64,000 bases of DNA from Lachnospiraceae bacterium (GCA_017551665.1 JAFZLB010000105.1:41575-105574); one strand, 5' to 3'; positions 17,259 to 26,424 are shown, counted from the first letter of the stretch. Numbers and translations: made by a program. Notes: generated by a model not told the origin, from the letters alone.

Positions 17259-17552
17259 TCAACAATGCTTGAGAACAAAGCCTGAAATGGCACTTTCCAG
17301 TTTCTTTGGTTTTTCAAAAATGGCGACATGCCCGCAGCCGGGAAGGGTGATATACTCCGCATCAGGAATCCTGTCCGCCAGAATCTGAGAAAACTTCGGC
17401 GGCTTGAGATCAAGCATCTCACGATTCTTCTGTATAAATTCGGGACCATAGATACTTGGCATCATTCCCCGGAAAAACACTTCGCCGTCGCCAGTGTCGC
17501 AAAGTGTTTTCCACCCGAGAACAAATCCTTCCAGAACCGGAAAACCGGTCAT
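17259..17552 (-). pseudogene. Relic of a second alpha/beta hydrolase (internal deletion)
   Basis: The frame encodes about 97 residues. The first half (DTGDGEVFFRGMMPSIYGPEF) aligns with the middle of the upstream hydrolase (DSGEAYYYTAIPVIYSPQF). The second half (ILADRIPDAEYITLPGCGHV) aligns with its C-terminus around the catalytic His. The about 45 residues between them are missing, and no nucleophile region exists. It starts 8 bp after the intact hydrolase stop, has no good ribosome site and looks like the decayed second copy of a tandem duplication. Confidence 0.65.
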
Positions 17553-17559
17553 CCGATAT

Positions 17560-18375
17560 TCATGTGATTCCGTATTTGTCTTTTGTCGTATTGGCAAAGC
17601 CCGTGACCAGCGCCGCGAAAAGCATGGGTTGCTCGTACATCGATGCATGCCCGGAGTCTTCTATCATGACATAATGACTGTCCGGGATGTGATCTGCAAG
17701 ATACCGCTGCTCCTCCACGGGGGTCAGATAATCGAAACGTGCGGAGACGATGAGGGTCGGACAGCGCACCTCCCCGAGCCTCTCACGCACGTCATAATCG
17801 TCGGAGCTGACCGTCAGGCGTTTCATCGCCTCGATAAACTCCTCCGATTCAAAAATCGGGATCAGCTGCTTTTTGCGCTGTTCCATCCAATCCCGCTGCT
17901 TCATATAAAACTGCGGCGAATAGATCACCGGGATCGCCGTATAGTAGTATGCTTCGCCGCTGTCCGCCGCCAGATTCCATGCCTTGCCGATATCGCCAAG
18001 CCACGGCCCCGTAGCCGCCGTTGCATTGAAAAGCATCAGGCGCTCCACCCGCTCCGGATGGAGAATGGCATATTCCAGACCGATCTCACTGCCGTAGGAT
18101 ATGCCGGCGATATGCACCCTGTCGACCCCGAGGTGATCAAGCAGGGCGTGGATGAGTCTGAGCTGAATCTCATGATTGTAGGGTGCGGGGTATTTGTCCG
18201 AGCGCCCCTGGTCGATCATGTCCACCATAATCAGGCGGTTTTGTGCGCTCAGGGGAGGGACAAATTCCCGCCAGCTTGCGCAGGACATCATGATGCCGTT
18301 GAGCAAAAGCAGCGGCGCACCCTCCCCGTGGGTTTCGTAATAAATCTGTTTGTCTTCAAAGGTAAACTTTGCCAT
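17560..18375 (-). CDS. Alpha/beta hydrolase
   Basis: The 271 residues have the classic order: PLLLLNGIMMSCASW with the oxyanion region (about 25), nucleophile elbow AGISYGSE (Ser near 95), acidic residue region ARFDYLTPVEEQ (about 215) and His in EDSGHASM (about 243). It starts 3 bp after the CoA-transferase stop, within the same operon. Similar to small esterase/C-C hydrolase members of the family; the substrate cannot be told. It is the intact partner of the relic downstream. Confidence 0.87.
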   Translation of the reverse strand: MAKFTFEDKQIYYETHGEGAPLLLLNGIMMSCASWREFVPPLSAQNRLIMVDMIDQGRSDKYPAPYNHEIQLRLIHALLDHLGVDRVHIAGISYGSEIGLEYAILHPERVERLMLFNATAATGPWLGDIGKAWNLAADSGEAYYYTAIPVIYSPQFYMKQRDWMEQRKKQLIPIFESEEFIEAMKRLTVSSDDYDVRERLGEVRCPTLIVSARFDYLTPVEEQRYLADHIPDSHYVMIEDSGHASMYEQPMLFAALVTGFANTTKDKYGIT

Positions 18376-18378
18376 CCC

Positions 18379-19695
18379 TTACCACCTTTTGCCGATGATC
18401 CCGCAGGAAAGCGCCTGCTCCCAAAGCTCCTCCCGGAATTTCGGATGGGCAATGGCGATGATGCTTTCAACGCGTTCCTTCATGTTGCTGCCCCGAAGAT
18501 CCGCCACGCCGTACTCCGTGATGATGAGATCCACGTCGTTTCTGGAAAGGGAAACGGCGGCGCCGGACTGAAGCTGGGGCACAATCTTGGAGACTTCTTT
18601 CTTATCTCCGGTTTCCTTGTCCTTGATCATCGCCGTGGAATACAGCGCGATGATGGAGCGTCCGCCCTTTGACATCTGTGCGCCGATGGCGGTATCCGCC
18701 TGTCCTCCGGTGCCGGAGAACTGTCTGGATCCGATGGATTCCGAGCAGCATTGTCCCGTCAGATCGATCTCCAGGGAGGTGTTGATGGAAATCTGGTTGT
18801 CATTTTGCGCGATGGTATAAGGGTCATTGACCCACGAGCCGTCGTAAATCGCAACGCCCGGGTTGCGGTTGCAGAATTCATACAGTTCCGGCGTCCCTAA
18901 GATCATGGTCGCCACCATCTGGCCCTTATTGATGTTTTTCTTTTTCCCGTTGATGACCCCCGCCTTGAACAGTTCCGCCATCTTGCTGGTAATCAGTTCC
19001 GTATGGATGCCCAGATCCTTTTTGTCTTTCAGGAATTCCGCCACGGCATTGGGGATGCCGCCGATGCCAAGCTGCAGGCAGGCACCATCCGGCACGTACT
19101 CACTGATCTTCTTGCCGATCTCACGGTCCCTGTCTCCCACGGGGATGTCCGGTACCACCGGCACCTCGTAATCCGCCTCAATCAGATAATCCACATCCGT
19201 ATAGTGGACGACGCAGTCTCCGTAAACGAAAGGATAGTGGGGGTTGATCTCCAAAATGGTAATATCCGCCTCCTCCATCACGCGGCGCTCGTAGGTGTTG
19301 GAAGTGCCGATGGAAATATACCCGTTTTCATCCGGCATGGATGCGGCTGCCACAAAGATATTGGGATGATTGCGGTAAAGCCATTTCGTCGCCGCCAGAT
19401 GCAGATGATTCGGAATATAGGCCATATTGCCCTGGGCATGCGCCTTGCGCATCTGCGGCGCGTAAAACCAGCCGTCCACCGTAAAGGTATCCGCGTATTC
19501 CTCCTTATAAAAGTCACAGGCATGGGTCGGATTGCAGTTGACGATTTTTACATTTTCAACACTGCCCGCGATAGTATGAAGCTGTTCCATGAACAGCCCT
19601 CCCTCGGCAGCACCGAGACCCGTGACGATGATACTGTTGCTTTTCACAAAAGAAAGCGCCTTTTCAACCGTTATCACCTTTGATGTGTACGACAT
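18379..19695 (-). CDS. Acetyl-CoA hydrolase/transferase family CoA-transferase
   Basis: Moves CoA between acetate (or another short acid) and an acyl group through a glutamyl-CoA thioester. The 438 residues match the butyryl-CoA:acetate/4-hydroxybutyrate CoA-transferase group, with the Gly-rich GIGGIPNAV (about 215) and the likely catalytic Glu in CCSESIGSRQFSG, then GGQADTAIGA. In this cluster it could activate the imported acid with CoA. A hairpin lies between it and the substrate-binding protein gene upstream, which may tune the ratio of importer to enzymes. Exact acyl substrate is not predictable. Confidence 0.9.
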   Translation of the reverse strand: MSYTSKVITVEKALSFVKSNSIIVTGLGAAEGGLFMEQLHTIAGSVENVKIVNCNPTHACDFYKEEYADTFTVDGWFYAPQMRKAHAQGNMAYIPNHLHLAATKWLYRNHPNIFVAAASMPDENGYISIGTSNTYERRVMEEADITILEINPHYPFVYGDCVVHYTDVDYLIEADYEVPVVPDIPVGDRDREIGKKISEYVPDGACLQLGIGGIPNAVAEFLKDKKDLGIHTELITSKMAELFKAGVINGKKKNINKGQMVATMILGTPELYEFCNRNPGVAIYDGSWVNDPYTIAQNDNQISINTSLEIDLTGQCCSESIGSRQFSGTGGQADTAIGAQMSKGGRSIIALYSTAMIKDKETGDKKEVSKIVPQLQSGAAVSLSRNDVDLIITEYGVADLRGSNMKERVESIIAIAHPKFREELWEQALSCGIIGKRW

Positions 19696-19743
19696 TGGAT
19701 TCTCCTTTCATTTACCGGAAAAAAGGGTTTTGCGAAGAAGAAA

Positions 19744-19771
19744 GAGGGCGCGGCCGGAGGACCGCCCCCTC
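19744..19771 (-). terminator. Terminator-like hairpin between livK and the CoA-transferase gene
   Basis: GC-rich hairpin (GAGGGGGCGG paired with CCGCGCCCTC, imperfect) followed on the minus strand by TTTCTTCTTC. Possibly a partial terminator or mRNA stability element inside the operon, since no obvious promoter follows it. Confidence 0.45.
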
Positions 19772-19806
19772 CTTCATTTGTCTGTGCCGATCAGTGCGAT
19801 CGCATA

Positions 19807-21132
19807 TTAATTGCCAAGCAGTTCGTCCATGGAACGCAGACCGTCAACCAGCTCCCAGCCGGTGGCTTCATCGCCGTTGATCTTCGAAAGGTTCATGACC
19901 TGGGTGCCTGCACGGTTACCGTCAGCATAATCGATAACGCCGCCAAACGGGTTCTGGATCGGTGCTTCCTCTAAGGCCTTCATGTAGTTGGTCCAGGTGA
20001 TGTCCTTGCCCTGGTCCACCAGACGCTGTACGCCCTCACAGAAGAAGGCCGCTGCAATCCAGCCCGTCTGGGCGTACGCGTTCATGGCGTACTCTTCATC
20101 CGTCCACTGCTGATACAGGGCGAGGTTGTCCGCGCGCTCCGCCTCATAGGAGACCCAGCCGTTTCCGTATACATCAAACTTGCCCTTGATATCAGCCGCC
20201 ACCTGTTCGGAGATGGCCGGGCTGACGTTGACGTATGTGGTGATCGCCGGTGCAGTCATACCCTGGGCGGCCATTTCCTTCACGATCGTCGGCATCGTTG
20301 CCTGGATGGAGGCCACGACCACGAAATCAACACCCGCGTTCTTCAGGGAGGTCACTGCCGCGGAAACGTCCGCCGCGCCTGCAGCTACCTGTTCCTCCAC
20401 GTAAGGGATCCCCAGTTCATCACACTTCTTTGTGGCACCGTCGCGCATATCCTTGCCCGCGTCATCCGACGTGTAAATGATTCCGATATTCGTGGCGTTA
20501 AAGGTACCCTTGCCGCGTGCGACCATGATCTGGCCTTCCGTCGTGTAAATAGGCTGAACAGGGAAAATGTTGTAGCCGTCCGCGTTGGTTTTTGCGTCTT
20601 CCGCATACAGCTGACCGATACCGGTTGCAAAGTAAACCGAAGGGATGCCGTAGTTTTTCAGATCATCAATGGTCGCAGCCACCACAGGCGTGCCGAAGTG
20701 GCCGACCATGGCGAAGACTTTTTCATCTTCCACCATTTCCTGCAGATACGCCTTACCTTTCACCGGGTCAAATTCGTCATCCTTGTGTACAAAGGTGATC
20801 TTCCGTCCGCCGATACCGCCTTGGTCATTGATGTAATCACAATACCCCTGGATACCCGCAATAAACGGAACGCCCACCGGCGCGTACGCACCCGAAACCG
20901 CCGCAGTATTGGCGATCTTGATTTCCGTGTCCGTAACGCCCTGTGTGCCGTCGTCAACCGCGGTTTCCTGCGATTGTTCCGCCTGCGAAGTCTCCGTGCC
21001 TGCCGCCGCGGACGCTCCCCCTCCTGCGGACGTGGTTGTCGCATCACCACCGCCGCTGCCGCCCGAATTACCACAGGCAACAAGCGCCATCATGGATGCC
21101 GCGAGTAACAAACTGACTGCCTTCTTTTTCAT
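19807..21132 (-). CDS. livK: Liv-type ABC transporter substrate-binding lipoprotein
   Basis: Receptor of the high-affinity branched-chain amino acid or related-solute importer. The 441 residues start with a lipoprotein signal (lipobox LVAC at about 18-21), a Gly/Ser/Thr/Glu-rich linker (about 22-60) and a type I periplasmic-binding fold beginning TEIKIANTAAVSGAYAPVG. AAAGGAGG precedes the ATG at 21130-21132; the frame is open further up but not coding. It heads the transport set livK-livF-livG-livM-livH read backwards along the operon. Such receptors also bind aromatic or organic acids, so leucine is not assured. Confidence 0.9.
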   Translation of the reverse strand: MKKKAVSLLLAASMMALVACGNSGGSGGGDATTTSAGGGASAAAGTETSQAEQSQETAVDDGTQGVTDTEIKIANTAAVSGAYAPVGVPFIAGIQGYCDYINDQGGIGGRKITFVHKDDEFDPVKGKAYLQEMVEDEKVFAMVGHFGTPVVAATIDDLKNYGIPSVYFATGIGQLYAEDAKTNADGYNIFPVQPIYTTEGQIMVARGKGTFNATNIGIIYTSDDAGKDMRDGATKKCDELGIPYVEEQVAAGAADVSAAVTSLKNAGVDFVVVASIQATMPTIVKEMAAQGMTAPAITTYVNVSPAISEQVAADIKGKFDVYGNGWVSYEAERADNLALYQQWTDEEYAMNAYAQTGWIAAAFFCEGVQRLVDQGKDITWTNYMKALEEAPIQNPFGGVIDYADGNRAGTQVMNLSKINGDEATGWELVDGLRSMDELLGN

Positions 21133-21214
21133 GTGCTTACCTCCTTTGAAACATCTTCGTTGTCTGTTATCGTAAACGAAATGATGCATTCCGTTTATGA
21201 TCATTTATGTGTGC

Positions 21215-21934
21215 TTACTGCGTTCCGAGATACGCCTCGATCAGGCGTTCGTCTTTGATCAGATCCGACGCCTTTCCGCTGATATGGATTTCGCCCAGCT
21301 CCAGCACATAGCCGTAATCCGCGATTTTTAAGGTTTGCAGCGCGTTCTGCTCCACGATCACCACGGTTGTGCCTTCTTTTTTGATCTCGTCAATGATATG
21401 AAAAATCCCTTTGACGATCAACGGCGCGAGTCCCAGGGAAGGCTCATCCAGAAGCAGCACTTTGGGATTGGACATCAGGGCCCTGGCGATGGCGAGCATC
21501 TGCAATTCACCGCCGGAAAGTGTTCCCGCCAGCTGTTTATAGCGTTCTTTCAGAATGGGGAAATGATGATATACCCTCTCATAATTCTGGTTGATGGTCT
21601 TTGCGTTTTTTACGGTGAAGGCGCCCGCCTTCAGGTTTTCGCCGACGGTCAGATCCGGGAAGATCTGTCTTCCCTCGGGGGACTGGGCGATTCCCATGGC
21701 CGCAATCTTTTCGGCATCCGTATTGGTGATGTCTTTTCCGAAAAAACTGATTTTGCCGGCGGCGGCAGGCACAAGCCCGGACACGGTCTGCAGGGTGGTG
21801 GTTTTCCCGGCGCCGTTTGCGCCAAGCAGTGCCACAACGCTGCCCTCTTCCACTTCTATATCAATTCCTTTCAGTGCCTCAATGGGACCGTACCTGACCT
21901 TGAGACCCTCAATTCGCAACGCGGTATCGCTCAT
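21215..21934 (-). CDS. livF: Liv-type ABC transporter ATP-binding protein LivF
   Basis: One of two ATPases driving the importer. The 239 residues have Walker A GANGAGKTT (about 36-44), signature LSGGELQML, Walker B VLLLDEPSLGLAP and the LivF-type C-terminus ending EAYLGTQ. The start overlaps livG by 4 bp. Confidence 0.95.
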   Translation of the reverse strand: MSDTALRIEGLKVRYGPIEALKGIDIEVEEGSVVALLGANGAGKTTTLQTVSGLVPAAAGKISFFGKDITNTDAEKIAAMGIAQSPEGRQIFPDLTVGENLKAGAFTVKNAKTINQNYERVYHHFPILKERYKQLAGTLSGGELQMLAIARALMSNPKVLLLDEPSLGLAPLIVKGIFHIIDEIKKEGTTVVIVEQNALQTLKIADYGYVLELGEIHISGKASDLIKDERLIEAYLGTQ

Positions 21935-22752
21935 GATTCGCTGTCCTCCTTCTCTCCGAGATAGGCTTCCTGCACCGCGGGATCTTTCTGTATTTCCGCG
22001 GGGGTGCCGCAGGCCAGAAACTTCCCGAAGGAGATGGCACAGATACGGTCACACACACTCATGACCAGGCGCATGTCATGTTCCACCAGCAGGATGGTGC
22101 AGCCGTACTTGTCCCTGACCTGATAAATACTCTCCGAAAGCTGCTGCGTTTCCACATCGTTCAATCCCGCAGCGGGTTCATCCAGAATAATGAGTTTGGG
22201 GCTGCACATCAGCGTTCTGGCCATTTCCACTTTTTTTCTTACGCCGTAAGGCTGCCCACCCACAAGTTCATACGCAAGTCCCGCAATCCCCATAAACTGC
22301 AGCACCTCATACGCTTTTTCGCGGATCTGCTTTTCTTCCCGGCGTGCCCGCGGAAGACGGAGAGCCTGCTCAAATCCGCTGGCCTTGAAATCCATATGCG
22401 CGCCGACCAGCACATTGTCCATGATGGACAGTTCGTTGATCAACTCCACGTTTTGAAATGTGCGCACAAGTCCCTTGCGGATAATGCTGTGCACGGGCTG
22501 TCCCACCAGGTTCTCCGTTTCCCCCTGTGCCGTTTTGAACAGCACCCGTCCTGCCGTCGGCCTGTAGAACTGGGTGATGCAGTTAAACACCGTTGTCTTT
22601 CCCGCACCGTTCGGTCCGATCAGGCCGAAGATCTCATTTTCCATAATGGAGAAGGAAAGATCATCCACCGCCTTCAGTCCGCCAAAATTGATGGACAGGT
22701 TTTCTATCCGCAGTATTTCTTCTTTTCCCGATACATTGTTTAATTCACTCAT
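21931..22752 (-). CDS. livG: Liv-type ABC transporter ATP-binding protein LivG
   Basis: Second ATPase of the importer, 273 residues. Walker A is GPNGAGKTT, the signature region is degenerate (VGGQPYGVRKKVEMAR), Walker B is LIILDEPAAGLND, and the C-terminus AEIQKDPAVQEAYLGE is typical of LivG. The ATG at 22750-22752 overlaps the livM stop by 8 bp; the frame is open further upstream only as a shadow of livM. Confidence 0.94.
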   Translation of the reverse strand: MSELNNVSGKEEILRIENLSINFGGLKAVDDLSFSIMENEIFGLIGPNGAGKTTVFNCITQFYRPTAGRVLFKTAQGETENLVGQPVHSIIRKGLVRTFQNVELINELSIMDNVLVGAHMDFKASGFEQALRLPRARREEKQIREKAYEVLQFMGIAGLAYELVGGQPYGVRKKVEMARTLMCSPKLIILDEPAAGLNDVETQQLSESIYQVRDKYGCTILLVEHDMRLVMSVCDRICAISFGKFLACGTPAEIQKDPAVQEAYLGEKEDSES

Positions 22753-23800
22753 GCGTCTCCTCCATGCTTTCCTGCTCTTCTCCGGTCTGCGGCAGGGCGG
22801 CTTTCTTTTTTCCGCCTCCGGTGATGACCGAATGCAGCTTATAGAACAGATTGATGACGCCACCGGGGTAGAAGAGAACAACGATAATGATCAATACCCC
22901 GGACAGAACGTATGACAAACCGTTGATGTCGCCGATCACCGGTATGTTCTTCAGAACAAGGTCCGGCATCGCGTACACGATCAGCGCGCCGATGAATGTT
23001 CCGAACACGGACCGCAGACCGCCGATCACGATGAGCGCCATGATCACGAGAGATACCGGCAGCGTCCATGTGGACGGATACACGAACCGGATAAAGTGCA
23101 CATAAAGCGCCCCGGAAAGTGAGGCGAAGGCGGTGGCAAGGGAAAAGGCGATCAGCCGGTATTTCAGCAGGGACACGCCCATGGCCTGTGCTGCCACCTG
23201 ACTTCCGCGCATGGCGTTTAACGCACGCCCCAGCTGTCCGTTCGCAAGATTGTACGTCAGCATCATCAACAGCACCATGATGACAACCAAAAATATGTAG
23301 GTGGACTGCTGATTCAGTTTGAATATGCCAAGGAGCGTCGGGAAATTCGCCTGCTTGCCGGAAAAGCCTCCCGTCACCGGTTCCAGTTCATCAAAAGTCT
23401 TGCGCAATACTTCCGAAACACAGAGCGTCACGATACCCAGGTACAGACCTTCCATCCGGAGGGAAGCAAGACCGATCAGGATACCGAACACGAGAGGGAT
23501 CAGCACCGCCAGCAGGATGCCCACTTCAAAAGGCAGTCCCAAATCCCCGGTCACATAGGCGCTGATGTATGCGCCAAGTCCCATGAAGCCCGCGGTACCG
23601 AGAGAGATCAGCCCTGACCAGCCCAGCAGCAGATTCAGACCGAGCCCGGCGATGGTATAGATAATCGTGCCGCCGATAATGCCGATCCAGGAAGTTTTCA
23701 GGATACCCGCATTCGTCAGCAGGGGCAGCAGCGCCATCACGCATCCGAAAATGAGATAGCGCAGGTAATAATTCATTGAAAAGGATTTCTTTCGTTCCAT
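22745..23800 (-). CDS. livM: Liv-type ABC transporter permease LivM
   Basis: Membrane subunit, 351 residues with about ten helices and the conserved cytoplasmic loop region around GQLGRALNAMRGSQVAAQAMGV that contacts the ATPase. GGGAGGTG lies 7 bp upstream of the ATG at 23798-23800. It is 13 bp below the livH stop and overlaps livG. Confidence 0.94.
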   Translation of the reverse strand: MERKKSFSMNYYLRYLIFGCVMALLPLLTNAGILKTSWIGIIGGTIIYTIAGLGLNLLLGWSGLISLGTAGFMGLGAYISAYVTGDLGLPFEVGILLAVLIPLVFGILIGLASLRMEGLYLGIVTLCVSEVLRKTFDELEPVTGGFSGKQANFPTLLGIFKLNQQSTYIFLVVIMVLLMMLTYNLANGQLGRALNAMRGSQVAAQAMGVSLLKYRLIAFSLATAFASLSGALYVHFIRFVYPSTWTLPVSLVIMALIVIGGLRSVFGTFIGALIVYAMPDLVLKNIPVIGDINGLSYVLSGVLIIIVVLFYPGGVINLFYKLHSVITGGGKKKAALPQTGEEQESMEETHE

Positions 23801-23813
23801 GTGCACACCTCCC

Positions 23814-24725
23814 TCAAACCTTCTTCGTGATCTTCTTGCCCACGAGACCGACGGGCTTGAACACGATGAAGATGATTACCATCACATACAGTATCTGCGT
23901 GCCCCACACGGAAGAAACATAATACGCCAGCAGGTTACTCGCGATGGCGATGATATATGCACCGATCACCGGTCCGTAAAAGGTCTGGAATCCGCCCAAG
24001 ACGCAGGCGATAAACGCGTTCACCTGCACGCTGTCCATCAGATTCAGCGTCACGGAAGTGGAGGGCGCGATCATGACACCCGCAAGAGTTCCGAGCACCA
24101 GAGCCAGCGCCCAGGCAAAGAGGGTGACCCACTTTGTCGGCACACCCATCAGGCGGGCCGTGCGCTCGTTCGAGGCTGTCGTGCGGATCGCGAGTCCCAA
24201 CTTTGTCTTTTGTAAAATCAGGAACAGCGCAACCGTCAGACCGATACCGATCAGGATGTTCAGCAGACTGTTATACGAAAGGTTCGCGCCGCCGATCGTA
24301 AACTCACCGGACTCAATGACCTTGGGAAGGCGCATCGGATCCACGCCGAACACCATAGGGGTGACCCCCAGGAAAATCATCATCATGCCGAGGGTGATGA
24401 TTTCTTTTCCGATTCCCGCGACCTTCTTTGTCCTTCTGATGACAACAATGTCCACGATGAAACCGATGGCAATGGCGCCGATCACGCCGACAAGGATGGA
24501 AAGCAATAAGGCCGGCTGCTGCGCAAGCCCCGCCTCCGTCGACTTAACGAACAGCACCTTCTGGAACATGAAGGTCACGATGTACGTGCCAAACATGCCC
24601 ATGACGCCCTGCGCGAAATTGATCATCAGGTTCGTGCGAAAGACAATGATGATCCCCAGCGTCGCAAGGGCGTAAATTGCGCCGGTTTCCAAGCTTCTCA
24701 GTAAAAGCTGCAGCAATGTGCTCAC
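23814..24725 (-). CDS. livH: Liv-type ABC transporter permease LivH
   Basis: Second membrane subunit, 303 residues, about eight helices, with the coupling loop GLAIRTTASNERTARLMGV. A GTG start at 24723-24725 is preferred: GGGAGG lies 6 bp upstream and the GTGA overlaps the stop codon of the condensing-enzyme gene, giving coupled translation. An alternative GTG lies 15 bp higher. Confidence 0.93.
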   Translation of the reverse strand: MSTLLQLLLRSLETGAIYALATLGIIIVFRTNLMINFAQGVMGMFGTYIVTFMFQKVLFVKSTEAGLAQQPALLLSILVGVIGAIAIGFIVDIVVIRRTKKVAGIGKEIITLGMMMIFLGVTPMVFGVDPMRLPKVIESGEFTIGGANLSYNSLLNILIGIGLTVALFLILQKTKLGLAIRTTASNERTARLMGVPTKWVTLFAWALALVLGTLAGVMIAPSTSVTLNLMDSVQVNAFIACVLGGFQTFYGPVIGAYIIAIASNLLAYYVSSVWGTQILYVMVIIFIVFKPVGLVGKKITKKV

Positions 24726-25756
24726 TGTATTCCTCCCCACTTTATCACATTGGCGGCCCAGGTGTAGCCGATGCCCGCCGCGATCATGCAGATCACCGTT
24801 CCGTCCTTTACCTTGCCCTGTTCCAGCGCGAGCTTTAAGGAAAGGAACTGATCGATCTGTCCGACGTGACCGTAATCTTCCAGGTAAATCGTGTTGTCCT
24901 CCGTAAGCCCCAGCTCTTCCAGCATGGCCTTATGACCGGAGCGCTTCATGTGAAGGATGTTCAGATAGCCGATATCTCCCCTGGTCAGCCCGGACTTGCG
25001 CAGGGCTTCATCAATGCAGTGATACCAGTTCGGCATGGAGACGGAGTTTAAGAGATCCTTCATCTTCTTCGCGTCCATGAGGCGCAGCATACCGAACTCC
25101 GAAACGTTTTCCGCGGTTACCTTTTCCCGGGTGCCGCCCACCTTGGAGCCGCAGGTGTATACCACGCTTCCGTCGCTCATCAGGTGGGTACCCAGCAGCT
25201 GATTCTTTTCCAGCCCCTTTTGCATGATGATCGCACCGCCGCCGGCCGCGAGATTGAACATAAAGGAGACATTGTTGTCCGTGAAATCGATGAAATCGCA
25301 GTTGCGGTAACCTCCCGCCAGAAGAATGGTTTTGATGCTGTCGTCCGCAATCAGCATGTCCTTTGCGATTTTCATCGCGGACACAGCCGTGCAGCAGCGG
25401 TTGCTGACATCAATGCCCCAGGCGTTTTTCGCGCCGACCCGGTCCTGCACGTAACAGGCGGAGGTGGTGAGAGGGTATTCTTTCCATTCCTCACCGAAGT
25501 AAAGCACCACATCGATCGTGAGCGGATCAATCCCCGTGTTTTTCAGGCAGTCCAACGCAGCCTGCGCTCCCATTTCCGCCGTGCCGTCGCAGGCGTCATC
25601 CGAGGGAATCCGTTTCTGTACGATGCCGAGTTTATCCCGCACTGCTTCCTCCGACCAGACACCGCCAGTCGCGTCGGAGATTTCCTTCGCGCTCATGACC
25701 CTGTCCGGCAGATAAATGCCCACACCCGCGATACCGACCGGTACTTGCTCTTTCAT
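24722..25756 (-). CDS. FabH-like 3-oxoacyl-ACP synthase III family protein (non-canonical triad)
   Basis: Thiolase-fold condensing or acyl-transfer enzyme, 344 residues. The nucleophile is Cys121 (SNRCCTAV; Cys122 adjacent). The His of FabH is probably the one in ILHMKRSGHK. The position of the FabH Asn (usually in a GN(T/I)S-type motif) is occupied by His in DYGHVGQID, so the triad reads Cys-His-His, as in HMG-CoA synthase-like or other divergent members. First gene of the 10-kb operon, directly behind the operator-controlled promoter. Location beside importer, CoA-transferase and MaoC argues for a catabolic or CoA-linked role rather than fatty acid initiation. Confidence 0.85.
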   Translation of the reverse strand: MKEQVPVGIAGVGIYLPDRVMSAKEISDATGGVWSEEAVRDKLGIVQKRIPSDDACDGTAEMGAQAALDCLKNTGIDPLTIDVVLYFGEEWKEYPLTTSACYVQDRVGAKNAWGIDVSNRCCTAVSAMKIAKDMLIADDSIKTILLAGGYRNCDFIDFTDNNVSFMFNLAAGGGAIIMQKGLEKNQLLGTHLMSDGSVVYTCGSKVGGTREKVTAENVSEFGMLRLMDAKKMKDLLNSVSMPNWYHCIDEALRKSGLTRGDIGYLNILHMKRSGHKAMLEELGLTEDNTIYLEDYGHVGQIDQFLSLKLALEQGKVKDGTVICMIAAGIGYTWAANVIKWGGIQ

Positions 25757-25800
25757 TCGTTTTCTCCTCCGTGTCTTAGATGCGTGAATGTTGTCTCACG

Positions 25801-25851
25801 TGAATGTGAATTCATTAATGCGAGTATAGCACCTCCACAGTCGTCTGTCAA
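25801..25851 (-). promoter_or_regulatory. Promoter and TetR-type operator of the condensing enzyme/Liv operon
   Basis: Minus strand: -35 TTGACA (25846-25851), 17-bp spacer, -10 TATACT (25823-25828). The operator tgaatgtgaattcatt (25801-25816) begins at the predicted transcription start and shares 13 of 16 bases with the operator of the divergent maoC promoter. Confidence 0.75.
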
Positions 25852-25924
25852 TTAAAATATTATGCAAAAAAAATATGCCTCTATTTTGTGCATTGTGCAC
25901 AAATATCTTCAGCTTATTTTCTTC

Positions 25925-25975
25925 TTGACGGATCAGGGAAGCGGTGATATGATCGTACGTGAATGAGCGTTCATT
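25925..25975 (+). promoter_or_regulatory. Promoter and TetR-type operator of the maoC-like gene
   Basis: -35 TTGACG (25925-25930), 17-bp spacer, -10 TATGAT (25948-25953), then the inverted repeat tgaatgagcgttcatt (25960-25975) covering the start point. Same architecture as the divergent promoter. Confidence 0.75.
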
Positions 25976-25998
25976 TTTTATTTGAGGAGGTATTTGCA

Positions 25999-26424
25999 AT
26001 GAGAGGATTAACGATTCAGGAAATGAAAGTCGGCGACAGCGCATCTTTCGCCAAAACGGTAACGGAAACAGACATCTACCTGTTTGCGGCCATCAGCGGT
26101 GACTTTAACCCCGCCCACGTCAATGAGGTAGAGGCGCAAAAGACGATCTTCGGCAAGCGCATCGCCCACGGCCTTCTCTCCGCGGGATTTATCTCTGCCG
26201 CGCTTGGCACACAGCTGCCCGGCTCCGGCACGATTTACCTCGGACAGAATCTGAAATTCGTCCATCCGGTTGCCATCGGCGACACGGTGACGGCCACGGT
26301 CACGGTCTCGGAACTGAATGTGGAAAAGAACCGCGCCACACTGGAAACGGTCTGCACAAATCAGAACGGTGACGTGCTGATCACGGGGACGGCCACGGTA
26401 ATGCCGCCCAAGGAATCCGAATAA
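25999..26424 (+). CDS. MaoC family (R)-specific enoyl-CoA hydratase-like protein
   Basis: Hot-dog fold hydratase adding water to 2-enoyl-CoA, 141 residues. The hydratase 2 motif with catalytic Asp and His is present: SGDFNPAHVN followed by FGKRIAHG. GAGGAGG is 8 bp upstream of the ATG at 25999; the frame extends 12 codons upstream but through the operator. It is transcribed away from the condensing enzyme and shares its regulation. Probable beta-oxidation or reverse step on a CoA ester. Confidence 0.9.
   Translation: MRGLTIQEMKVGDSASFAKTVTETDIYLFAAISGDFNPAHVNEVEAQKTIFGKRIAHGLLSAGFISAALGTQLPGSGTIYLGQNLKFVHPVAIGDTVTATVTVSELNVEKNRATLETVCTNQNGDVLITGTATVMPPKESE

Noticed and set aside
17984-17992. 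GCCGATAT inside the hydrolase gene as a sigma-28 -10.
   Set aside because: No TAAA-like -35 at the right distance and no gene downstream on that strand.
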